Assembly: GCA_003020945.1 (NCBI GenBank)
Contig: PXRU01000006.1
Coordinates: 1-64,000, forward strand
DNA: 64,000 bases
Source of the DNA: Halobacteriales archaeon QS_6_71_20
Lineage (GTDB): Archaea > Halobacteriota > Halobacteria > Halobacteriales > Haloferacaceae
Reading direction: 5' to 3'
Numbering within the stretch: position 1 is the stretch's first letter; the number at the start of each line of letters is the position of its first letter. Made by a program: the position numbers and the translations under genes. The notes beneath the pieces were generated by a model. The model was not told where the DNA came from. It searched no databases and saw nothing but the letters and a program-made list of their open reading frames with translations. Of this stretch, positions 34,873-43,199 are shown piece by piece.

Positions 34873-35439
34873 TCAGGGCATGTACCGCACGACGACGACG
34901 CCGGGCGCCGACCGGACCTCGACGCGGTTCGCGCCGAGGCGGGCCGCATGAGTGCGCCTGGCGTCGGCGTCGTCGAGTACGTCCGCCACGGCCCGTGCGG
35001 TGTCGTCCTCGGGGACGGTGATGACGTGGAGTTCGCCGGAGCCGGCGCGCTCGGTGCGGACGAGTTCGCCGACGGCCTGCCCCTCGGCGACGTCGAGCGA
35101 CTGCCGGGTGGGGGGTTCGTCGCTCTCCTCGACGGCGATCCGGCGACGCTCGCCGATGTCGACGAGCTGCCAGGAGATGTTCATCGGCGGGTCGGGCGCG
35201 ACGACGCCCTCCACCGCGTCGCCCTCCTCGACGCCGGGGTTCGAGGAGAGGGTGTGGACCTGTCCCGACGCCACGTCGCGCAGCACCGCCGAGGCGTCGT
35301 CGGCGTGGGTGACGAGGAAGGTGCCCGCCCGCTCGCCGTCGTCGGTGTCGGCCGGGCCGGCGTCGCCGCCGGCGCTCGCGGACTTGAGCGCGTCGCGGAT
35401 CGCGTCCATCTCCGAGCCGTCCGGATCGCGGTCTGTCAT
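34873..35439 (-). CDS. DUF5812 family protein
   Basis: A 188-aa haloarchaeal protein. An acidic N-terminal 40 residues precede a compact domain, GTFLVTHADDASAVLRDVASGQ, VEGVVAPDPPMNISWQLVDI, RRIAVEES, and HVITVPEDDTARAVADVL. It is the DUF5812 layout as I recognise it. No enzyme motif is visible. The ATG at 35439 is the first in the frame. Upstream lies the 79-bp repeat region. Confidence 0.68.
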   Translation of the reverse strand: MTDRDPDGSEMDAIRDALKSASAGGDAGPADTDDGERAGTFLVTHADDASAVLRDVASGQVHTLSSNPGVEEGDAVEGVVAPDPPMNISWQLVDIGERRRIAVEESDEPPTRQSLDVAEGQAVGELVRTERAGSGELHVITVPEDDTARAVADVLDDADARRTHAARLGANRVEVRSAPGVVVVRYMP

Positions 35440-35482
35440 GGGCGACGGGTAGGCGAGGGGGACTTTTGCCCGTTTCGCGACC

Positions 35483-35640
35483 GGCGAGACGCGAGGGAGT
35501 GAAACGCCCGAGCGTCTCGGGGAGCGGCGGAGCGGTCCTGTGCTGCTCCGCCCACCGAAAAGGCGAGACGTGAGGGAGTGAGACGACCGAGCGTCTCGGG
35601 GGAGCGGCGCAGCGAGACGCGACCGAGGCGGACGGGACCG
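35483..35640. repeat. 79-bp direct repeat, two units
   Basis: GGCGAGACGCGAGGGAGTGA at 35483 recurs with few changes at 35562, exactly 79 bp later. Each unit then has CGAGCGTCTCGGGG and a GGAGCGGCG word; the first unit ends with GCTGCTCCGCCCACCG, the reverse complement of the GTGGGCGGAGC core of the repeats at 57.8-58.06 kb, which have the same period. Confidence 0.75.
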
Positions 35641-35661
35641 CGAACCGCGCGACCGCCCGGC

Positions 35662-36192
35662 TCAGCGCCGCAGTCGGTGGACGAGGAGGATCGACAGCCC
35701 GCCGACGGTCGGGAACGCGAGGCCCGCGACCGGCGGGAGCGCGGTTCGGCCGGCCCCGACGACGGCGCCGGCGTACAGCAGGATCAGGAAGCCGTACCCC
35801 GACGCCGCCACCCCGGCGTCGTACCCCGGCCTCCGCGCCGCGCCGCGGCGCCGCGAGCGGGCGACCAGCAGGACGGGGACGACGGTCGGGCCGACGGCGC
35901 CGAGTCCGACGAGCACGTAGAACGCACGGACGATCGAGAACCGGGCCTCCGCGGTCGCGCCGAACAGCGTCACCAGCGCGAGCCCGAACAGCAGCGTCAA
36001 CAGCAGCGCCGCGAGCCCGCCGACGACGACGTACGACTTGCACACCAGCGAGTCGGTCGCGCGGAAGGCGTACGGGAACGCGCCGAACACGCCGCCGTAC
36101 TCCTCGCCGTCCCCGGGATCGCCGGTCGGGTTCGCGCCGCCGTCCGCGCCGGACGCGGACACCGTCTCGGGCGTCCCTTCGGCGTCTGTCAT
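35662..36192 (-). CDS. Four-helix membrane protein of unknown function
   Basis: A 176-aa haloarchaeal membrane protein. After an acidic, Gly-rich N-terminal 45 residues, four hydrophobic segments are visible: VVVGGLAALLLTLLFGLALV, VLVGLGAVGPTVVPVLLVA, GYGFLILLYAGAVVGAG and VAGLAFPTVGGLSILLV. Short basic loops lie between. The frame is open to 36333, but MTDAEGTPE at 36192 is the likely start. It is divergent from pgi. Confidence 0.65.
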   Translation of the reverse strand: MTDAEGTPETVSASGADGGANPTGDPGDGEEYGGVFGAFPYAFRATDSLVCKSYVVVGGLAALLLTLLFGLALVTLFGATAEARFSIVRAFYVLVGLGAVGPTVVPVLLVARSRRRGAARRPGYDAGVAASGYGFLILLYAGAVVGAGRTALPPVAGLAFPTVGGLSILLVHRLRR

Positions 36193-36319
36193 CGGCGAGC
36201 GTTGGACCGGGGCGTGGTTAAGCGCCGCGCCCCCGGACCGTCGCCGTTCGGTCGAGGGGGGCGCCGCCGGGTCGCGGGCGGACGGCAGGGTTTTGCCGCC
36301 GGCGGACCGCCGACCGTAC

Positions 36320-37603
36320 ATGTACGTCGACATCGGGAACGCGCTCGGGGGCGACCTCGGCCTGGAGCGGGCCGACCTCGACGCGCTCGACGAGCGGGTC
36401 GCCGACGCTCACGACCGCATCGAGCGCGGTCGCGCCGACGGCGAACACGGCTACGCCGCGTTGAACCTCCCCGAGACGTGCGACACCGCGCCGATCCGCC
36501 GGGCCGCCGACGGCTTCGACCCCGACCACCTCCTCACGGTCGGCATCGGCGGGAGCGCCCTCGGCGCGGCCACCCTCACCGACGCGCTCGGCGCGGGCGT
36601 CGACTGCCGCTACCTCGACAACGTCGACCCGGCGTGGGTGCGGGAGGTCGTCGACGACATCGACCTCTCGGAGACGGTCGTGAACGTCGTCTCGCGGTCG
36701 GGGACCACCGCAGAGACGCTGTCGAACTTCCTGGTCGTCCGCGAGGCGATGGCGTCGGCGGGCGTCGACTGGACCGAGCGGACCGTCGTCACGACCGGCG
36801 AGTCGGGGAACCTCCGGGCGATGGCCGACGAGCACGGGCTGCCGGCGCTTGCCGTTCCCGACGGCGTTCCCGGGCGCTTCTCGGCGCTGTCGACCGTGGG
36901 ACTGTTCGCGGCGGCGGTCGCGGACCTCGACCTCGACGCCGTGCTCGCGGGCGCGGCCGACGAGGCCGACCGCCTCGCCGGCTCGCTGTTCGAGTCGCCG
37001 GCGTACGCCTACGGCGCGACGACGTACGCGCTGGCCGAGCGGGGGGCGACGACGAACGCGACGATGCCGTACGCCGAGTCGCTGGAGCGGTTCGCCGAGT
37101 GGTTCGCACAGCTGTGGGCGGAATCGCTGGGGAAGGAGGGGACGGGACAGACGCCCGCCCGCGCGCTCGGCGCGACCGACCAGCACAGCCAGCTCCAGCT
37201 GTACCGCGCCGGACCCGCCGACAAGCTGGTGACGCTCGTGCGCCCCCGGGAGAGTGGCGACGTTGGCATCCCCGACACCGACCTGGAGGGGCTGTCGTAC
37301 CTCGGCGGCGCCTCGCTGGGCGAGCTCGTGGACGCGGAGTTCCGCGCGACGGAGGCGAGCCTCGCGGCCGCCGGCCGCGAGAACGTCCGGATCGAGGTCG
37401 ACCGCGTCGACGAGCGGGGCCTCGGCGAGCTCCTCTACGGGATGGAGGCCGCCTGCGTGCTGTACGGCGAGCTCGCGGGCGTCGAGACGTTCACTCAGCC
37501 CGCCGTCGAGTGGGGGAAGCGGGCGGCCCGCGGGCTGCTCGGCGGCGGCGACTTCCCGGAGGCCGACGCCGTGACCGGGAAGCGCCGGCTGGAGGTGGAG
37601 TGA
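36320..37603 (+). CDS. pgi: Glucose-6-phosphate isomerase
   Basis: Interconverts glucose 6-phosphate and fructose 6-phosphate. The 427-aa protein has the sugar isomerase core: TVGIGGSALGAATLTDALG (first phosphate loop), SRSGTTAETLSNFLVVREAM (second), FSALSTVGLFAAAV, and ATDQHSQLQLYRAG, which contains the catalytic His/Glu region. The C-terminal AVEWGKRAARGLLGGG ends the family pattern. The ATG at 36320 was chosen because homology starts there. The next gene begins one base after its stop. Confidence 0.92.
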   Translation: MYVDIGNALGGDLGLERADLDALDERVADAHDRIERGRADGEHGYAALNLPETCDTAPIRRAADGFDPDHLLTVGIGGSALGAATLTDALGAGVDCRYLDNVDPAWVREVVDDIDLSETVVNVVSRSGTTAETLSNFLVVREAMASAGVDWTERTVVTTGESGNLRAMADEHGLPALAVPDGVPGRFSALSTVGLFAAAVADLDLDAVLAGAADEADRLAGSLFESPAYAYGATTYALAERGATTNATMPYAESLERFAEWFAQLWAESLGKEGTGQTPARALGATDQHSQLQLYRAGPADKLVTLVRPRESGDVGIPDTDLEGLSYLGGASLGELVDAEFRATEASLAAAGRENVRIEVDRVDERGLGELLYGMEAACVLYGELAGVETFTQPAVEWGKRAARGLLGGGDFPEADAVTGKRRLEVE

Positions 37604-37604
37604 G

Positions 37605-38348
37605 GTGAGCGCACGGCTCGGACCGCCGGAGGGCGACGTCGAACCTCGGGCGCTCGCGGTGCGGGGCGGGCAGGCCGTGCTTTCGGTGGCGGCGAGTCTC
37701 GTCGCCGCGGCCGCGCTCGTGCCCGCGTTCGAGTCGGTCGCGCTCGCGGTCGGGTTCGCCGACGGGTCGGCGGCGACGGCGGTGTTCACGACCGTCGGCA
37801 ACGCCGCCGGCTTCGGGGTCGCCGGAGTCGTCTTCCTGCTGTACGCGGGCGACCTCGACCTGCTGCGGGCGCGGGTTCCCACCCGCCGGGACGCCGCCGT
37901 CGCCGCGGCTGGGGCCGCCGCGCTGATCCTCGCGGGGTACGGGATCGTCGCCGCGTTCTCGGCCGCGGGGCTGGCGCCGAGCACGAACCGCGCGCTGGAG
38001 AACCCGCCCGCGTACTTCCTGGCGATGGTCCCCCTGTCGTTTCTCACCGTCGCCGTGGGGGAGGAACTCCTCTTCCGCGGCGTCGTCCAGGGGGAGCTGA
38101 GACGGGCGGTCGGTCCCGCGGGCGCGGTCGCGGGAGCGTCGCTGCTGTTCGGCCTGCTGCACTACGTCGCGGGCGCCGGAACGCCCACACAGCGGCTCGT
38201 CTACGTCGCCGTCGCCGCGATGCTGGGCGTCGTGCTCGGCGCGCTGTACGAGTACACGGGGAACCTCGTCGTCCCGGTCGTCGTCCACGGCGCGTACAAC
38301 GCCGTCCAGTTCCTCGTGCAGTACCTCTCGGCGACCGGAACCGTGTGA
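37605..38348 (+). CDS. CPBP family intramembrane metalloprotease (second copy)
   Basis: A 247-aa multi-pass membrane protease. The signature is VAVGEELLFRGVVQGEL, the zinc His is in FGLLHYVAGAG, and NLVVPVVVHGAYNAVQFL is the last helix. It differs from the paralogue at 6561 in length and loops. The start is a GTG at 37605, one base after the pgi stop, so it is probably in the same transcript, though no functional link to sugar metabolism is known. Confidence 0.85.
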   Translation: MSARLGPPEGDVEPRALAVRGGQAVLSVAASLVAAAALVPAFESVALAVGFADGSAATAVFTTVGNAAGFGVAGVVFLLYAGDLDLLRARVPTRRDAAVAAAGAAALILAGYGIVAAFSAAGLAPSTNRALENPPAYFLAMVPLSFLTVAVGEELLFRGVVQGELRRAVGPAGAVAGASLLFGLLHYVAGAGTPTQRLVYVAVAAMLGVVLGALYEYTGNLVVPVVVHGAYNAVQFLVQYLSATGTV

Positions 38349-38447
38349 GCCGCGGGTCGAACGGGAGGGAGTCGGGGACGGGGGGCTCGTTGCGAGGCCG
38401 GTCCGCGCGCCGGACGGCGTCCGACGGGCGGTCGCGGCCCCGGCCGG

Positions 38448-38906
38448 CTACGCCGGGTTCTTCCGGGTGAGGTCGCTCCCGCAGACGGGGCAGCGGTCGC
38501 GATTCTCGTCGAACGTCCGGCCGCAGCCGGCACACTGGAACCGCCACTCGCGCTCCTCGGCGATCCCGTCGCGGGCGATGACGCGCACGGAGACGTCGAT
38601 GCGCTCGGCGACGTTCTGCATGGCGTAGTCGTCGGTAACGAGCGTGGCGTCGAGTTCGAAGGCGGCCGCCAGCAGCCGGAGGTCGGTGTCGGACAGCTCC
38701 GCCAGGTCGCCCGTCTCCTCGGCGGCGCGGCGCACCCGGCCGATCGCGCCGTCGTCGGGGACGTGGATATGCATCCCGGCGCCCGTCTCGGCGTCGAACC
38801 GGAGCGCCGTCTCGCCGGTGAGCTCCGACTGCACCGCCGGAACGGAGGCCGTCCGATCGTCGGTGTCGTAATCGTGAATGAACGCCGAGGAGTCGAGGAC
38901 TTCCAT
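38448..38906 (-). CDS. nob1: Endonuclease NOB1 (rRNA maturation PIN protein)
   Basis: A 152-aa archaeal NOB1 that trims the 3' end of 16S rRNA. The PIN domain starts at once with VLDSSAFIHDYD and has SDTDLRLLAAAFELDATLVTDDY; the C-terminal zinc ribbon is QCAGCGRTFDENRDRCPVCG. Its ATG at 38906 overlaps the stop of the upstream PRC-barrel gene, so they are co-translated. aIF5B is just upstream in the opposite direction, a grouping of ribosome-related genes. Confidence 0.9.
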   Translation of the reverse strand: MEVLDSSAFIHDYDTDDRTASVPAVQSELTGETALRFDAETGAGMHIHVPDDGAIGRVRRAAEETGDLAELSDTDLRLLAAAFELDATLVTDDYAMQNVAERIDVSVRVIARDGIAEEREWRFQCAGCGRTFDENRDRCPVCGSDLTRKNPA

Positions 38907-39151
38907 TACGTGCGGACGACGATGTAGTCTTTCACCGCCTGGACGTCGCCGACGGGGACGTGGAACCGGCCGGACTCGTCGCGGTCGAACGGCACCTGCG
39001 CCGGCGAGAGCTCCTCGTTCGGCGTGATCAGGAGGTCCGACAGCGCCCCCGTCTTCAGGTCCATCGTGATGTTGTACAGCATGCCCAACTCGGTGCCGTC
39101 GGTGCCCATGACGGCCTTTCCCGAGAGGTTCTCGGCGAGGATGTCTGCCAT
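38906..39151 (-). CDS. PRC-barrel domain protein
   Basis: An 81-aa protein that is essentially one PRC barrel: ILAENLSGKAVMGTDGTELG, then MDLKTGALSDLLITPN, then FHVPVGDVQAVKDYIVVR. Similar small archaeal proteins are encoded beside NOB1 and other ribosome genes, and the barrel is the RNA-binding domain of RimM. A role in ribosome maturation is plausible but not shown. It is first in the operon with nob1 and overlaps it by three bases or so. Confidence 0.85.
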   Translation of the reverse strand: MADILAENLSGKAVMGTDGTELGMLYNITMDLKTGALSDLLITPNEELSPAQVPFDRDESGRFHVPVGDVQAVKDYIVVRT

Positions 39152-39392
39152 GTCTCTGTCGATTCGACGCGTCGCTAATAAACGCCACGCCGGCGTCCGA
39201 CGCGGGACTGACGGGTCGCCGCCCGAGCGGGCCGTCTCCGGGGGATGGCGGGCCCTGCTTGGACCGACGGGCTGTCCGCGGAAGGCCGACCCGTCGGCGG
39301 TTCCTCCGCCGTCGGCGGAGTCGAAGCCCTTACCTCGCGTCCCCGTTCAGGACCGATAGGAACCGTTCTCCGCCGCAGCGAGGGATTCAGCC

Positions 39393-41207
39393 ATGTCAGA
39401 TACGAACTCGAACGCCGACGCATCGATCGACGCCGGCTCGCTGCGCACCCCCATCGTGGCGGTGCTGGGCCACGTCGACCACGGAAAGACGACGCTGCTG
39501 GACCGGATCCGCGGCTCCGCCGTCCAGGAGGGGGAGGCCGGGGCGATCACCCAGCACATCGGCGCGACCGCGGTCCCCCTGGACACCATCTCGGAGATGG
39601 CCGGCGGCCTCGTCGACCCGACGGACTTCGACCTCCCCGGCCTGCTGTTCATCGACACGCCGGGCCACCACTCCTTCTCGACGCTGCGCTCGCGGGGCGG
39701 CGCGCTCGCCGACATCGCGGTGCTGGTCGTCGACGTCAACGACGGCTTCCAGCCCCAGACCGAGGAGGCGATCCGGATCCTCAAGCGCACCGGGACGCCG
39801 TTCGTCGTCGCCGCCAACAAGGTGGACACGACGCCCGGGTGGAACCCGCGGGACGGCGAGCCGATCCGGCGGTCGCTGGAGGCGCAGTCCGACCGCGCGG
39901 AGAGCCGCCTCAACGAGAACCTCTACGAGCTGATCGGCGACCTCTCGGAGGCCGGCTTCTCGGCGGACTTCTACTGGCGCGTGCAGGAGTTCCGGTCGAA
40001 CATCGGCGTCGTCCCGCTCTCGGCGCTGACGAGCGAGGGGGTCCCCGACCTCCTCACCGTGCTCATGGGGCTGTCCCAGCGGTACATGCGCGACGAGATG
40101 TCCGTCGACGCGGGCGGGCCGGGCGTCGGCACGGTGCTGGAGGTGAAAGACGAGCAGGGGTTCGGCGCGACGGTGGACGTGGTGCTGTACGACGGCGTCG
40201 TCCGCGAGGGCGACACGGTCGTCGTCGGCGGCCGCGACGACCCGATCGTGACGGAGGTGCGCGCGCTGTTACAGCCCCGCCCGAACGCCGAGATCCGCAC
40301 CGAGAAGCGGTTCGAGCGGGTCGAGGAGGTCCGCGCGGCCGCCGGCGTGAAGATCGCCGCGCCGGACCTCGACGACGCGATGTCGGGCGCGCCGCTGCGG
40401 GTCGTTCGCGGCGACGATGTCGAGTCCGTCGAGGAGGAGGTGCGCGAGGAACTCGCGAGGATCGAGGTCGACACCGCCGAGGATGGCGTCGTGGTGAAGG
40501 CGGACACGCTCGGGAGCCTGGAGGCGATGGCCGACGCGCTGGAGGAGGCGGAGGTGCCGATCCTCCGGGCGGAGGTGGGCGACGTCGCCCCGCGAGACGT
40601 GACCGTCGCGGAGACGGCCAACGAGGAGCGTCACCGGGTGATCCTCGGGTTCAACGTCGACGTGCTCCCCGACGCCGAGGAGGCGCTGGAGCACCGCGGC
40701 GCCCGCCTGTTCGACGACGACGTGATCTACCGGCTCGTCGAGGAGTACGAGGGGTACGTCGACGAGCTGGAGCGCGCCCAGCAGGAGACGGTGCTCGACA
40801 AGATCACCCGACCGGCCCGCTTCCGCATCCTGCAGGACCACACGTTCCGCCAGAACGACCCCGCGGTCGTCGGCGTCGAGGTGGTCTCCGGCACCGTCCA
40901 GAACAACCGCGCCGTCGCCAAGTTCGACGGGAGCGAGCCCGAGCGCGTCGGCACCCTCTCGGGCATCCAACACCAGGGCGACGACGTCGACGAGGCGCGG
41001 GCCGGCGAGCGCGTCTCCGTCGCCGTCGACGGGCCGACCGTCGGCCGCCAGATCGAGGAGGGCGACGAGCTGTGGATCGAACTGCCCGAGAAACACGCGA
41101 AGATCCTCGAACAGGAGCTCGCCGGCGAGATCCGCGCCGACGAGATCGAGGCGCTGAAGGCGTACCTGGAGAAGCGCCGGAAGACGGACCCGTTTTGGGG
41201 GAAGTAG
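39393..41207 (+). CDS. infB: Translation initiation factor aIF5B
   Basis: A 604-aa GTPase that promotes subunit joining in archaeal translation. GTP-binding motifs are GHVDHGKTTLLDRIRGS, DTPGHHSFSTLRSRG and VVAANKVD. Domain II begins at LTVLMGLSQRYMRDEM and VLEVKDEQGFGATVDVV; the C-terminal half contains IILGFNVD-like and ARFRILQDHTFRQNDP segments, and the end KAYLEKRRKTDPFW is typical of the archaeal factor. It is divergent from the PRC-barrel/nob1 pair. Confidence 0.95.
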   Translation: MSDTNSNADASIDAGSLRTPIVAVLGHVDHGKTTLLDRIRGSAVQEGEAGAITQHIGATAVPLDTISEMAGGLVDPTDFDLPGLLFIDTPGHHSFSTLRSRGGALADIAVLVVDVNDGFQPQTEEAIRILKRTGTPFVVAANKVDTTPGWNPRDGEPIRRSLEAQSDRAESRLNENLYELIGDLSEAGFSADFYWRVQEFRSNIGVVPLSALTSEGVPDLLTVLMGLSQRYMRDEMSVDAGGPGVGTVLEVKDEQGFGATVDVVLYDGVVREGDTVVVGGRDDPIVTEVRALLQPRPNAEIRTEKRFERVEEVRAAAGVKIAAPDLDDAMSGAPLRVVRGDDVESVEEEVREELARIEVDTAEDGVVVKADTLGSLEAMADALEEAEVPILRAEVGDVAPRDVTVAETANEERHRVILGFNVDVLPDAEEALEHRGARLFDDDVIYRLVEEYEGYVDELERAQQETVLDKITRPARFRILQDHTFRQNDPAVVGVEVVSGTVQNNRAVAKFDGSEPERVGTLSGIQHQGDDVDEARAGERVSVAVDGPTVGRQIEEGDELWIELPEKHAKILEQELAGEIRADEIEALKAYLEKRRKTDPFWGK

Positions 41208-41332
41208 CTCTCGTCGCGTCCACGGGTCCCGTGGCTCGACGCGACGGGAACACGAGTTCGTCTCCGACTGTGATCCCGGGAGCGGTGACGGCCATCCGAC
41301 GAATACGTCGTCTCGGTCGGTCCACCCGTAAC

Positions 41333-41343
41333 GTATTTTATGG
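41333..41343 (+). promoter_or_regulatory. TATA box upstream of the small membrane protein gene
   Basis: GTATTTTATGG is an A/T-rich element 33 to 43 bp before the ATG at 41376. It stands out in its surroundings and is at the correct distance for a short-leader transcript. Confidence 0.5.
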
Positions 41344-41375
41344 CTTCCATCGTACCTCTGAACCGGTGAGAGTCG

Positions 41376-41636
41376 ATGAGTGTTCGAGATCCCTCCAGCG
41401 ACAGCCTCGAACGGACGGTCACCCGTTCCGGCATCGCGCCGCCGACGAAGTACGACCTCCTGCTGGCCGCCGTCCCGATACTCCTGCTGGCCGGGACGCT
41501 CGGCGGGAAGCTGCTGTCGCTGCCGACGCCGGCGGGGGCCGGTCTCGGATCGCTCGCGGCCGCGGTGCTCGTCGGCTACGGGCTGTTCGTCGCCTCCCCG
41601 GTCGACTGTGAGGCGAGTCGCGAGGACGGTCGGTAG
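41376..41636 (+). CDS. Small two-helix membrane protein
   Basis: An 86-aa haloarchaeal protein. Two hydrophobic helices are visible, YDLLLAAVPILLLAGTLGG and GLGSLAAAVLVGYGLFVAS, with polar N- and C-terminal tails. It is a size and topology common in Halobacteria, without known function. Its own TATA box upstream supports it as a separate gene rather than an infB operon member. Confidence 0.65.
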   Translation: MSVRDPSSDSLERTVTRSGIAPPTKYDLLLAAVPILLLAGTLGGKLLSLPTPAGAGLGSLAAAVLVGYGLFVASPVDCEASREDGR

Positions 41637-41697
41637 ATCGCCGTCCCATAACGGTTCCGGCGGCGAAGCCGCAAAGGATCGAGTTCTCGGAGCGTCG

Positions 41698-42078
41698 CTA
41701 CCGCGCCGTCGGTTCGAGGTCGTCGCCCACCGCCGACATGACCTGCACGGCGGCGCTGGCGGCCAGGCCCTTCGCGACCTCGTCGCGGTCCTCGTCGTCG
41801 AGGCCGGCCTCCACGTCCTCGATGTCGGGCGCGAACCCGGCCGAGACGGCGTGACCGACCGGGGGCTGGACCGCGACGGTCGCCTGCGGCCCGTCGGTGC
41901 CGTAGGAGAGTTCGGAGCCGACGGCGTAGCCGTCGGGTAGGTACGACTCGGTGCGGGTGACGATGTTGGCGACCGTGCGTCGCAGGGCCTTCTTCTGGTC
42001 GGGGGTGAGGTCGACCTCCGCCGGCTGGCCCGCGTCGACGACGCCGGGTGCCCCCGCGTAGGGGTTGTTGCCGTTCAT
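41698..42078 (-). CDS. DUF5811 family protein
   Basis: A 126-aa conserved haloarchaeal protein. NGNNPYAGAPGVVDAGQPAE begins it, VDLTPDQKKALRRTVANIVTRT follows, and ATVAVQPPVGHAVSAGFAPD is a conserved stretch. No catalytic or metal motif is seen. Another in-frame ATG at 42111 would extend the N-terminus by 11 residues, but the alignment start MNGNN is favoured. Function unknown. Confidence 0.68.
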   Translation of the reverse strand: MNGNNPYAGAPGVVDAGQPAEVDLTPDQKKALRRTVANIVTRTESYLPDGYAVGSELSYGTDGPQATVAVQPPVGHAVSAGFAPDIEDVEAGLDDEDRDEVAKGLAASAAVQVMSAVGDDLEPTAR

Positions 42079-42237
42079 CAGATACACCTCCGCTTTGCGG
42101 CTTTCGCTCATAAAAGCGTCGGCGATGGAAGTCGCGGGGAGACGGGCGAGACGGGTCACATCCGCCGAACTGGGCCGAACAGGTCGTGCTGACGCCCGCC
42201 GCTCGTCTCCTCGGGTTCGACGATCGGCGCGTCTGCC

Positions 42238-42720
42238 TCAGGCGATCGACTCGCTCTCGCCGTAGGCCGCGACGACGACGGCCGCGGTGTGGGCCCCCTC
42301 GTCCGTTCCCGCGGTCGCCAGGCGCGTTCCCTCGGCGTCGAACGTCCAGTCGCGGAGGTCGCGGCCGGCGGCCAGCCCCTCGAGCACGGTGTCGCGGACG
42401 GCGTCGCGGTCGGCGCCGTCGGCCTCGTAGAACAGCCCCGGGCCGGGGCCGGTCGCCCACGCGAGGCCGGCCGTGACGCGGTCGGTCTCGTGTGCGTCGC
42501 CGGGACTGGCCGACGCGTGCGCCCGGACGACCGTGAGACGGTCGCCGGGCGGACCCAGGTCCGGCGCGGTGCCGGCGACCCGGACCGTCGCGTCGGCGGG
42601 GACGACCGAGGAGACGGTCACGAGGTTGAAGTCGCCGACGCCGGCGTCGGCGAGCGCGGCGTCGCGGGCGGCCAGCTCGGTCGGGCCGTGGCCGACGCCG
42701 TCGACGACGTGGATCTCCAT
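42238..42720 (-). CDS. pdaD: Pyruvoyl-dependent arginine decarboxylase
   Basis: Makes agmatine from arginine, the first step of polyamine and agmatidine supply in archaea. The 160-aa proenzyme is expected to cleave at the Ser-Ser of FNLVTVSSVVPADA (about residue 37/38) to form the pyruvoyl cofactor. The family Ile/Val-rich strands DRLTVVRAHASAS and AGLAWATGPGPGLFYEADG, and the end TAAVVVAAYG, agree. The ATG at 42720 starts MEIHVVDG; the frame upstream belongs to the repeat region. Confidence 0.9.
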   Translation of the reverse strand: MEIHVVDGVGHGPTELAARDAALADAGVGDFNLVTVSSVVPADATVRVAGTAPDLGPPGDRLTVVRAHASASPGDAHETDRVTAGLAWATGPGPGLFYEADGADRDAVRDTVLEGLAAGRDLRDWTFDAEGTRLATAGTDEGAHTAAVVVAAYGESESIA

Positions 42721-43199
42721 GTCGGAGGACGGGGGCGGGGAGGAAAGTGCGTGTCGGATGCGAGGCGCGAGCGAGCGAAGCGAGCGAGCGCCTCGACGAA
42801 CCGGCGGCGAGGTCTCCGTGCCGAGCCGCCCACTGAGATCGGTCATATGAGAGGCGCGAGCGAGCGCCTCGATTAAACGGCGGCGAGGTCTCCGGGCCGA
42901 GCCGCCCACTGAGATCGGTCATATGCGAGGCGCAAGCGAACGAAGTGAGCGAACGCCTCGGAAAGCGGCGGCGAAGTCCGAAGGGCTGAGCCGCCCACTG
43001 AGATCGGTCATGTGCGAGTGAAGCGAGCGAGCGCCTCGACCAAACGGCGTTCGAAAATCGCGCGGCGGTTTTCGAGCTCACGAGACCAGCGGTCCCGTGA
43101 ACGGCGAGCGTGTAGGCGAGCCGCCCACTGATGAGGAAGTTCGAGCGAGGCGAACGCCACGACGGGACGCGAACGGGGAGAAGCCGAAAGGCCGGGGGC
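42721..43199. other. Gene-free region carrying irregular repeats
   Basis: 479 bp between pdaD and pan with no credible gene. The minus-strand frames through it have repeated MTDLSGRLG-like peptides, which come from the repeat, not from a protein family. Two inverted repeats are present near 43045-43085. Confidence 0.6.
42823..43140. repeat. Irregular tandem repeat, four copies
   Basis: GAGCCGCCCACTGAGATCGG, continuing into GTCATATG, starts at 42823, 42899 and 42988, with a shortened copy at 43118. The gaps are 76, 89 and 130 bp, filled by degenerate GAGGCGCGAGCGAGCG-like and GGCGGCGAGGTCTCC words. The core CAGTGGGCGG on the minus strand resembles that of the repeats near 35.5 and 57.9 kb. 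Confidence 0.75.

Noticed and set aside
42740-43140. A CRISPR array in the repeats between pdaD and pan
   Set aside because: Spacing is irregular (76, 89 and 130 bp), the spacers are themselves similar words, and no cas gene is present.
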